The translations under genes were made by a program, and so were the position numbers. The notes under the pieces are model-generated. The model was not told the DNA's origin. It worked only from the letters and a program-made list of their open reading frames with translations, and made no database searches. Of a stretch of 64,000 nt of DNA, positions 55,565 to 64,000 are shown in pieces. This stretch comes from Monodelphis domestica (taxonomy: Eukaryota > Chordata > Mammalia > Didelphimorphia > Didelphidae), in assembly GCF_027887165.1 (NCBI RefSeq), contig NC_077233.1:215486967-215550966 (forward strand), given 5' to 3'. Each line of letters starts with the position of its first letter. Position 1 is the stretch's first letter.

Positions 55565-55635
55565 CTATTCTCTCTCTCTGTTTCTCTGTGTCTATGCCTC
55601 TGTGTCTGTGTTTGTCTCTCTCTCTCTCTCTCTCT
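55565..55635. repeat. CT/GT-rich low-complexity tract
   Basis: CTCTCT and CTGTGT runs directly attached to the tail of the next SINE. Confidence 0.9.
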
Positions 55636-55815
55636 CCCTGTCTCCCTTACATTCTGTGTTAGTATCAATTTTAAGACAGAAGAGTGGTGAGGACTAGGCA
55701 ATCAGGGATAAACATCCAGCGTCACACAGATAGAAAGTATCTGAGGCCACATCGAAATCCAGGTCCCCCTGACTCCAGGCCTGGTGCTCCATCCACTGTG
55801 CTACCTAGCTACCTC
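55636..55815 (-). repeat. tRNA-derived marsupial SINE
   Basis: Antisense copy: 'cttacattctgtgttagtat', 'gtgaggactaggcaatcagg', 'catccactgtgctacctagc'. Confidence 0.9.
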
Positions 55816-55819
55816 AGGT

Positions 55820-57460
55820 GATATTCTCTTTGTTTTGTGGATGAGGATGTAAAGGGATTTTGCCAAGGTCACATGGCTAGTGTCAGGGATGGGACTTGAT
55901 CCCAGATTTTTTGGTTTCAGGACTAATTTGTATGATCTTACTTTACCAAGGGTACTTTTACTTTCTTTTGGGAGAAGGGTATACAGAGAGGGAGTTAGTT
56001 TCTCTTTTTCTACTCCCCCCCCCAATATATTTTTTATTATAGATGACACCAAGAATTTGGAGTCAATTTAATAAGATAGTAATAAAATTGCCTTGGTGTT
56101 TCAATTTCCCCAAACAGTAGGCAGATTCAATTGTAGTGTTGTCCTTTGATGTTTTTTATTGTGTGATTTTTTTTAAACTATAACAAAACAATGACTTTGG
56201 ATGATGCTGGTGATGATTAGAAAGGTAATTAATGTGGTTGATATATTGGTTAGGCTGTTTCTGTGCTCTGAAGATCACAGTATTTAAAAACAGATGAGGC
56301 AGCTGAGGTGTGGAAGCATATTCAAAGGCACTCAACAGCTCCTGGGTAAGTATTCGAATAGCCCCCAGAGACTCCTGACTTCACATCCTGTGTCCTAAGC
56401 ACTTGATAAAGTTACATCTCTGTAATGTCCGTGCCACACTTGGGGGTGGGTGGGTGGAGAGGGGAATCTTCCAGAATGAAATTACCCTCATTGCCAACAT
56501 CTCTGGAGCTAAGTTAATTCTCCAGTTGGGTAGTTAGGAGGCAATCAGGTTCCCTGAAGCATTGCTGGATGAATCCCCAAGATAATTTCTTTAGTGGGGA
56601 TTGCTCCACAGTCTGTTGAAATCCACCAAAATGATTTTGCATTATACTGTGAAACCTTATCTGTCCCTGAATCTGGAGAGCCTCCCTTCTTTCACCTTGA
56701 GTGTTATAAAAGTTTTTTTGTTTTTTTTTCTGGTTCTCCTGCTACAGCCCTGGAAAAAGTTCTTTATTTGTTGTCTCCTTCCTTCTTGCCTTTTCCCATA
56801 GACCCTTAGGAGCCATCCATCCTTATCCTGTTTGGCTTGGGAAAGCTTTGGGGCATTTCTTCTTGCCAGTGGCATATTTCTAGTCGGATTCATGGCTTGG
56901 AATCTTATTTATTAGTTTATGTATTTTATTGTAATGAGTTTCATTTCCTCAGTCTTTTACTCAGTTCCTTGTTCTGCAGCCTTTATTGTGAACGATGTTG
57001 GTGCAATGTGAGACAAGGAGTATTCAAAACCAAAAAAAAAAAATCTTTTGTTGAGGAAAATTTGTGAAACTGTTTACCCTGGACATGGCAACATTGAATC
57101 TCTGCCCTCCAACCTATTCCTGCCCCCCAAAAGCAAACAAATGTTGGCACTCTCGTGCTGAGATGTTTCCCCAAATGAATGCTTCCTTAGCCTATAAATG
57201 TCTTGTGCATCGTTCTGTCAGGGCTTGCCAATTCCATAGGTAGAATTGGCAGCTATTTAGGGAATCTAATTTAAAGACCCACTTTAAAAAAGACCCCAGC
57301 AGCTTCTCTGAAAATGCCACCATCAAATTTACTCTTTAAGGACCTTCTGGAGACAGATGCCTAATTTGAATTAAACCAGCTCAGTCTTTAAGAACCACAA
57401 GTGACTGGGAGTGATACCTACATGAAGAAGGAACTTGTCTACAGAGGATTATAAATTTAG
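55820..57460. other. No recognised gene in about 1.6 kb
   Basis: A MIR scrap may lie at 55840-55915. The frames at 56594-56809 and 56837-57067 show no domain. A poly-A-like 'aaaaaaaaaaa' lies at about 57033-57043 without a recognisable retrocopy in front of it. Confidence 0.4.
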
Positions 57461-57464
57461 ATCT

Positions 57465-57615
57465 GCAAAGTATTTTAGAGTCTACTGAGTTCATGTTTAC
57501 AGATAAGGAAATTGAGGCAGAGAGATTAAGTCATTTTCTCAAGGTCACATAAGTAGTGTCAAATTTGAATCCAGGATTTCCAGACTCCAAGTTCAGTATA
57601 CTCTATCCACTCCAC
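57465..57615 (-). repeat. MIR-like SINE
   Basis: Antisense core: 'ttacagataaggaaattgag', 'cattttctcaaggtcacata'. Confidence 0.75.
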
Positions 57616-58049
57616 TGTAAAAATAAACCTCTGTTTCACTTTATTTTTCAAAAACTACATTGTCCTATCTAGTTCCTATACCTGGCAACCTCCCTACTTA
57701 AAATCCAGCATTGGTTTAAATAAAATGGACATCTATCTCAACGCTCCCTCATGCATACCTTCATTCACCTGTTGTTCTCTATCTTCCAACATTCATGATG
57801 TTCAGACCACAGATCACTCATTCTGACCATAGATCGCTGAACTTGGAGCCCTCTCTGGAGATATTCTTCCAAACCCCACCGAGCCTGTCTCTTTCAACTC
57901 CACCCAGGGCTTCCCCTCCCAATCCAGTAAGTCCCCATCAGACTCCAGGTGAAATAAGCGGAACCAAAAAAACAATGGGCCCAGTCTAAGGAACTCCTCA
58001 CCCATCCTAGCTCTGCCAACAAGTGCATTGTAACTAAAATACATTGAAC

Positions 58050-58170
58050 TAACAAGTTTTACCTGAAAGGTGGCTAGAGAGTCAGGAAGACCTTGGTTCA
58101 AGTTCTCCCTCTGATCCATATTGGCTGTGGGACCCCAGGCAAGTCATTTAATCTTTCATTGCTCTAGGTA
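58050..58170 (+). repeat. SINE fragment
   Basis: 'aaaggtggctagagagtcag', 'gaccttggttcaagttctcc', 'ggcaagtcatttaatctttc'. Confidence 0.7.
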
Positions 58171-58179
58171 GAAAACTTC

Positions 58180-58700
58180 GTGTACCAAGGCAGACCTTCA
58201 TCTCCTGGGCTTAGACAGTTATCTAGAATAGAAGTCTCAATCATGGACATTGTTGACTTCAACGCTCTCTTGAGTATGGCTGAACCAGATGACAATGTCA
58301 TTGGGAATACTGTATTTCAGAAAACAAATAAGAATGCAATAGAAAAGAGATAATATGCGATGCATACATATTCTTTTGTACAATTTAGTGGTCCTCATTT
58401 CTGTATGAGTTTGACCTAGAAGAATTAAAAGAATAAATGAAATTCCTGGTCTAGAACTGATCCCTAAAGCGTGATGTACTTTAATGAAGTAAGGAGTAAC
58501 TAAATAAGGTATTAGGTTATCAAGTGGAGGTTGTGAGTCAGGCAATTGGAGTTTTGTCAAATTAACCCATTACTAACCACTGCCTTCAAACAAAAAAAAC
58601 CATGGCTCTAAAGCAGGGGGTTCTTAATTTTTATGTGGATGTTGTGGACCACTTTGGCAGATAGGTTAAACTCTCAGATCCATTCTCAGAATAATGTTTT
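58180..58700. other. No recognised feature
   Basis: The frame at 58237-58560 (minus, 107 codons) has no recognisable domain. Confidence 0.35.
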
Positions 58701-58702
58701 TG

Positions 58703-58952
58703 GGGGCATCAAGGTGGCTCAGTGGATTCAGAACCAAGCCTAGAGACAGGAGGTTGGTCCTAGGTTCAAATTTGACCTCAAAATACTTCCCAGCTGTGTG
58801 ACCCTGGGCAAGTCACTTATCCCCCATTGCCTAGCCCTTACCGCTCTTCTGCCAATATACCATATATACATATATATCATATATATCATATATATAATAT
58901 ACCATAACCAATATACAATACTGATTCCAAGACAGAAGGTAAGAGTTTTTTT
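58703..58952 (+). repeat. tRNA-derived marsupial SINE with internal microsatellite
   Basis: Sense copy: 'gggggcatcaaggtggctca', 'gtgaccctgggcaagtcact', 'ctagcccttaccgctcttct', then a 'catatata' repeat (58855-58925) growing inside the tail before 'cagacagaaggtaagag'-like sequence. Confidence 0.92.
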
Positions 58953-59034
58953 AAAATAATAATGTTTTTAAATGCATAAAATAAATACATTGAATTAAAA
59001 AGGAAACCAATCACCTCAAAATGAAGTTACCAAA

Positions 59035-59300
59035 CTATAAATCCTACTTCAGATACTTTCTGTATGACTTTGAGCCAAACCACTTAACCTCTGCCTCAGT
59101 TTCCTCATCTGTAAAATAAAAGTAATAATAGCATCTACCTACCTGTTAGGATAAAGTGAGATACCTGTAAAGAATTTGGCATATAAATATATGAACTATA
59201 TATATTATGTATACAAATATGTTAATTATGTATAAATAAACTATATTGTATAATATATTACAAATATATAAACTTTAGAAATGTTAGCTATTATATTTTT
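59035..59300 (+). repeat. MIR/THER-1-like SINE with AT-rich tail
   Basis: 'atcctacttcagatactttc', 'tgcctcagtttcctcatctg', 'acctacctgttaggataaag', then a TATAAATA-rich tail. Confidence 0.8.
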
Positions 59301-59459
59301 AAAAGCAAGGTCATGGATCTCAGGACAAGGACTCCTCCTTTAAAAAATTGGAACTCAGTAGATATGTGTTGTTGACAACTAAGCTTTAAAGGTTCAGCGC
59401 AAAAAGGAGCCTGGGTAGAATGTTGTCAACTCACTCTTTTTAGCACTAGACAGTCAGTT

Positions 59460-59885
59460 AAACATTTATAAAGCAGGAAGTCCCAGTACTACATTTCTTT
59501 GTGGCTTCCCAGATTATAATCTGTGGCCTTGATTAAAAGATGCTTATTATAACTAAATAAAAAATTATGAAGTGCCTGCTGTGTGCCAGGCACTGTGATA
59601 AGGACTGGAAATACAAATAGAAAAAAGAATGTCTCTGCCTTCAAAGAGTTACAACCCAATGGGCAAAACAAACAAACAAACAAACAAAAAACCCAAGACA
59701 CAAAGGACAGCTGAAAGTGTGGGGTGGGAGGAAGGAGGGAAGATACCCAGGCCTGGGGAATTATGGAGAAGTCCTCAGGAGTGAAGACTTTAAGAAGAAA
59801 AATGAAGAGATGACTGGCCTGGGCACCCTTCTTAAACAGAGGTTCTAGAAGGAACTCTTCCCTCCATCCTACCATACTGCATTCT
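59460..59885 (+). repeat. Ancient interspersed repeat (same family as 21435-22655)
   Basis: 'gtgcctgctgtgtgccaggc', 'gataaggactggaaatacaa', 'cttcaaagagttacaaccca'. An (ACAA)n run lies at about 59667-59690. Confidence 0.7.
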
Positions 59886-59974
59886 GGTTGAACTGAGAGG
59901 AAGCTCCTCCCCAAAATATTGCTTTCAGGCTTGAACTTAGCCAGTAGATTTTACAGTTCCTAGTTTACTCCCAC

Positions 59975-60165
59975 TAATAATAATAATAATAGCTAATATT
60001 TATATAACACTTTTACTACATGCAAAGAACTTTCCAATTATTAATTAATTTAATCTTCACAACCACCCTGAGTAGTGTTAGGTGCTATTACATCCCCATT
60101 TTACAACTAAGGAAACTGAGGCAAATGGGGCTTAAATGACTTTCCCTATATCACACAGAATCAAT
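59975..60165 (-). repeat. MIR/THER-1-like SINE
   Basis: An AATAAT tail, then 'tagctaatatttatataaca', 'ccattttacaactaaggaaa', 'ctgaggcaaatgggg'. Confidence 0.82.
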
Positions 60166-60189
60166 AAGTGTTTAAGGCTAAACTCTGGT

Positions 60190-60402
60190 CTTTTTTTTTT
60201 AACCCTTCCATTCCATCTTAGAATCAATACTATATATTGGTTCCAAGGTAGAAGAGTAGTAAGGGCTAGGCAATGGGAGTTAAGTGACTTTCTAAGGGTC
60301 CCACTGCTAGGAAGTATCTGAGGCTGGATTTGAACTCAGGAAGATGAGTCTTCCTGACTGCAGGTCAGGCACTTTACACACTGTGCCACCTATCTGCCTT
60401 CA
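60190..60402 (-). repeat. tRNA-derived marsupial SINE
   Basis: Antisense copy: 'cttagaatcaatactatata', 'gtaagggctaggcaatggga', 'ggatttgaactcaggaagat', 'cactgtgccacctatctgcc'. Confidence 0.93.
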
Positions 60403-60404
60403 TA

Positions 60405-61160
60405 AAGATATAATTTAGAATCTCATGGGAATCACACAAAAGAACAGAAGAGGCTGTGACGAAAAGGAAACCCTGAGTGATCATGATCACAAGAAACTTG
60501 TGTCCTGGACCTTGTCAGCTTGGGGCACCAAAGGGAAGTTGAGATACACTGTTTCTTCCAGAAAAAATGTGGCCAGTCTTAGAAGATCACCTCTACCAGT
60601 GAAACTTTCTTTTATAGTCTGATGCTTTCTTTTATAGTCTGCTTTCAGTCACTTCTCTGAGGCCATAATTAGTGGCCCCATTCCTGGCCTGTTCCATACT
60701 TGCAGGATTTACTTTCTACACTGACAGGTACACTGACCTTGCTGTTGGGAAGTTGGGATGGCTATTACTGTTTCTTTGGAGTTCTATTTATTCACACTGG
60801 GAAGAAAGGGTGGGGAGAACTAAACACTGGGCAGGAAACTACATACAGCCCTAGATTCCCACAGGAGATAAAAGGAAGGATGGATGCTGGAAAACCAATT
60901 TTGCCTTACAATAGGTACCCTTCTCTCTTCATGCTAAATTTGGACACACCTCCTCTTTTGGAGAAATTTACCAATTGTATGGTTAATCCCATTCTGAGAT
61001 GCAATTTCACTAGAATAGGACCTACCAAGAAAAGAAACTCCTCCTAATATAAATGGGCACTTCCTCTTCAATTTAGGTTCTTCTAGAGTAGCCTTGGAGC
61101 ACTGAGAGTGAAATGATTTACCCAGGATCATATGAAATATGTCTGAGACAAGACTTAGAC
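60405..61160. other. No recognised gene
   Basis: 'ctttcttttatagtctg' is tandemly duplicated (period 20) at about 60605-60641. The frames at 60425-60622 and 60700-61047 have no recognisable domain. Confidence 0.4.
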
Positions 61161-61164
61161 CTTG

Positions 61165-61392
61165 AAGTCAGCTGTGTTGTTGTTTAATTGTTTTCAGTCT
61201 TGTTTGTCACTTTGACTCTATTTGGGATTTTCTTGGCAGAGATACTAGTCATTTCCTTTCCCAGCTCATTTTACAAATGAGGAAACTGAGGCAAACAGAG
61301 TTAAGTGACTGGTTTAAGGCCATACAATTAGTAAGTGTCTGAGGCTGAGTTAAAACTCAGATCCAATTCTCTATCCACTACATCACCGTGCT
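61165..61392 (-). repeat. tRNA-derived marsupial SINE (MAR1-like)
   Basis: Antisense copy: 'tatttgggattttcttggca', 'gaggaaactgaggcaaacag', 'tctctatccactacatcacc'. Confidence 0.92.
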
Positions 61393-61544
61393 GCAAACTC
61401 TAATGAAAATAAATAGTAGAGGAGGAACCATACTATGCTGGTATACAATATGTCAAAGGATGGGGGTTCACACTTCAGCCCTTCCACTGACAACCTCTAT
61501 AACCTGAAGCAAGTCCCTTAATCCCTCTGGGATAAAAATCATTT

Positions 61545-62095
61545 TTCTTTGTATACTGATATCAGACTAGATCTTCCTGCCCTAATTCTGTGTGTATGTG
61601 GTCCATTTGGCCTAAAATTGAATTCTCTTCCAAGTCTGTCACTGACTTGATCCTTAATTTCCTCATCAGTAGAAAGATAATTCATTTTTCCTCTCAGGAA
61701 TGTCATCCAAAAAATACAGGTAAAATGAGGGTCATAGAGAACTTGAGGGTCCTTGGAAAAATGATTCTCTAAAGTTGCTTCTACCATGTCGTTTTCCAAC
61801 TTATTGTATTGCTGAACCAAACATGAGCAGTCTCCCATAAAAAGAAATTTGGATTGATTTGGACTTGTTTATGTTGTTTTTAGCTATTTTAAGGGAAAGA
61901 TTTGGATTGAAGGAAGAAAAGGACAACTGCTTAAAGGGGATGAGATGATGACTGGTGACAGAGAGAAGAGAAAGCTGTTTAATTCTTGATTAACTTTTGT
62001 TTCTCTACCAAGGAAAATAACTCCAAGGAAAATAGCCATAGCAAAAATGACTAATAGGGAGCTCATATTCCTAAACATAGGTCTGACCATTCCAC
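61545..62095. other. No recognised feature
   Basis: The frames at 61539-61838 and 61884-62090 (minus) show no domain. Confidence 0.35.
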
Positions 62096-62099
62096 AGTT

Positions 62100-62215
62100 C
62101 CCTGCTCAAAAAAGCTCCCTATTGCTTCCAGGATCACTTCTGCTAGGCATTTAAAGTTCTTTACAACATGGTTTCAGCTTGCCTTTCCACCCTGATTACC
62201 TTATTTCTTTTGACA
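62100..62215 (+). mobile_element. L2 fragment
   Basis: 'agctccctattgcttccagg', 'aaagttctttacaacatggt', 'cttgcctttccaccctgatt'. Confidence 0.7.
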
Positions 62216-62221
62216 GAACCA

Positions 62222-62475
62222 GCTATGTGATTCAGTTAAGAGAGAGCTGGGCCTGGAATTAGAAGGACCTGGTTTCAAATTCCACAGAAGACAAGAGTTT
62301 CATAACCCTGGATGTGTCACTTAACCCACTATCTGCCTCAAATTCCTCAATTATAGAATAGGGGTAATAATAACACATATCACCCAGGATTGTTGTGAAG
62401 ATAAAATGAGACAGTATTTATAAAGTACTTAGCACAGTGCCTGGCACATAGGAGGACTCAATAAATTCTTGTTTC
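62222..62475 (+). repeat. MIR/THER-1-like SINE
   Basis: Sense copy: 'gagctgggcctggaattaga', 'ggtgtcac'-like core, 'ggattgttgtgaagataaaa', 'cagtgcctggcacataggag', 'aataaattcttgtttcc'. Confidence 0.85.
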
Positions 62476-62479
62476 CTTC

Positions 62480-63985
62480 CTTCTTTTCCTTTCTTATCTT
62501 AGATTCCTGGGAGAATTCTAGAACATACTATTAAAGGAGAGGGGGTAGTGAATATATAGAAAAGGAAGCAGTGATCATTAGGAGCCAGCATAGCTTCACT
62601 GAAACACCTACTAGACTAGTATTATTTCCTTTTTTTAAATAAACTTCCTAAAATGAAAGATCAGGGGAATGTTCTCAATATAATTTATCTAGATTTGAGA
62701 GAAGCATTCTATAAAAAATCTCAGTCATCCTCTGGAAAGGAGATAGAGAGGTGAACTAGGTACAATTATGTGTATTTGGAGTAGATGGAATGATCAGACA
62801 CAAATAATAGTTACTAATAGTTTGATTTTGCCTTAGCAGGAGGACTCCAGTCAAATCCCTCCAATTAGGGGCAGCTAGGTAGCAATGTGGATAGAGCACC
62901 ATGACTGGATTTAGGAGAGGAGAACCTGGGTTCAAATCTCAGATGCTTCCTAGCTCTCTGAGCTTGGCAAATCACTTAATCTTGATTGCTTAGCCTTTGT
63001 TGCTCTTTCTGTCTTACAATTGATACTAAGACATAAGACAAGAGTTTTTAATTTTGTTTTTAAAGATTACCTCAGAGGATCTATGCTTTGTACTGCACTA
63101 TTTAACATTTTTATCAGTAACTTGGATAAAGGAAAAAGCAGCATCAGATTTGAAGCTGCCACAAAATTGGGAGAGTTAACAAAATGAATAAAGCTCAAGA
63201 TTTTAAAAAATCTTTACAGGCCAAAATACTGACTCCAAACTAGTAAAATAAAATTTTGTAAGATTAAATACAAAGTCTTGAGTTAAAAAATGTTTGACTT
63301 TATCAAAGCAAGATGAAAAAAGAATGATTAGACAACAGTTTGTTTAAAAAAAGATCTGAAGGTTTTAGAGGACCTCAAGCTCAATATAAACAGAGGGACT
63401 TGACAACTTCCCCCCCCCCAAATTAAAATGATTTTCACATTCATAGAAGAAAAAACCCTTCTGAACCCTGCCTTAGTCATGCCTCATATGGAATGTTATC
63501 TTGTGGAAACCATGTTTTAGGAATGACATTGATACGCTGGAGAATATAAAGATAAAGGTAACCAGGATGGTGAAGATTTTTGAATGCATGCTATATAGGG
63601 ATTAGTTAAAGGAAATAGAAATGCTAGTCTGGAAAAGATATAAAGATTCAGAGGGCACATAAAATTTGCTTTAAATTATTTAAAGAATTGTCACCTGGAA
63701 GAGGATCAAAGTTGTTTTATGTGGGCCCAAAGGCGAGAACTAGGAGTATTGAATGGGATATGCAGAAAGACAAATTTAAACTGATATCAGGAAAAACTTC
63801 CTAACAATTAGAACTATCCCCAAAAATGGATGACTACACTGGAAGGTAGGGAGTTTTTCCTCAGTGGATGGAGGTCCTTAAGGAAAACAAGAATGGCCAT
63901 TTGGTAAGAATCCTTTAAAGGTGTGACGTGGACTAGATAGATACTAAGGTCCTTTCTAGCTCTGAAATTCTGTGATAGAAGTCGA
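62480..63985 (+). mobile_element. L3/CR1-type LINE, reverse-transcriptase end and 3' UTR
   Basis: 'gcactatttaacatttttat' followed by 'cagtaacttggataaaggaa' corresponds to the LFNIFINDLD motif of CR1-clade reverse transcriptases. Further on: 'gtaaccaggatggtgaagat', 'caggaaaaacttcctaacaa', 'ttagaactatccccaaaaat', and the 3' terminus 'ctttctagctctgaaattct' with 'gtgatag'. It is interrupted by a SINE at 62866-63060. No frame survives. Confidence 0.75.
62866..63062 (+). repeat. tRNA-derived marsupial SINE
   Basis: Sense copy: 'ggggcagctaggtagcaatg', 'cctgggttcaaatctcagat', 'ctaagacataagacaagagt'. Confidence 0.93.
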
Positions 63986-64000
63986 TTTTTTTAGTGAAAA

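Noticed and set aside
58237..58560. 107-codon minus-strand frame
   Set aside because: No domain, no conserved motif and no supporting splice or retrocopy signs.

Overview
This is vertebrate nuclear DNA, almost certainly from a marsupial and most likely a didelphid opossum of the Monodelphis type. The evidence is a marsupial-type L1, many tRNA-derived SINEs of the MAR1 class, an RTE-type SINE, old MIR/THER-1, L2 and L3/CR1 relics, abundant microsatellites, and an OposCharlie-like hAT transposon. I see no complete host protein-coding gene and no rRNA or tRNA gene. Nearly all longer open frames are fragments of mobile elements or retrocopies. The one hint of a host gene is a short candidate first exon near 44.07 kb. 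Family names such as MAR1, L2, L3 and OC1 come from recognition, not a database search.

Layout. 1-2630: the 5' half of a young full-length L1 on the minus strand, running off the left edge. 2.6-16 kb: old repeats and low-complexity tracts. 16.1-20.07 kb: a 5'-truncated, broken L1 on the plus strand. 20.8-22.7 kb: an L1 3' tail and a long ancient repeat. 22.66-25.15 kb: an endogenous-retrovirus LTR chimera enclosing ADAM17 cDNA. 27.3-31.4 kb: nested non-LTR elements, with an RTE SINE inside an L1 inside an L2. 33.4-37.3 kb: an L1 tail split by a 3.3 kb hAT transposon. 38-42.1 kb: an unidentified Lys/Pro-rich relic, a minus-strand L1 and a CDKAL1 retrocopy. 43.4-44.6 kb: a GC-richer, pyrimidine-rich region with a candidate first exon. 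45-64 kb: dense SINE, MIR, L2 and L3 relics.

The most notable structure is at 22.66-25.15 kb. Read on the minus strand it is: complete LTR (U3-R-U5), a tRNA-Arg-like primer binding site, ADAM17 5' leader and exon 1 in inverted orientation, spliced ADAM17 prodomain codons 33-154 in sense, then a second LTR copy that begins near the predicted transcription start and so lacks U3. The junctions suggest aberrant retroviral reverse transcription with template switching between ERV RNA and ADAM17 mRNA. A second host retrocopy, of the CDKAL1 5' coding region with an unfamiliar 3' end and a poly(A) tail, lies at 40.57-42.13 kb.
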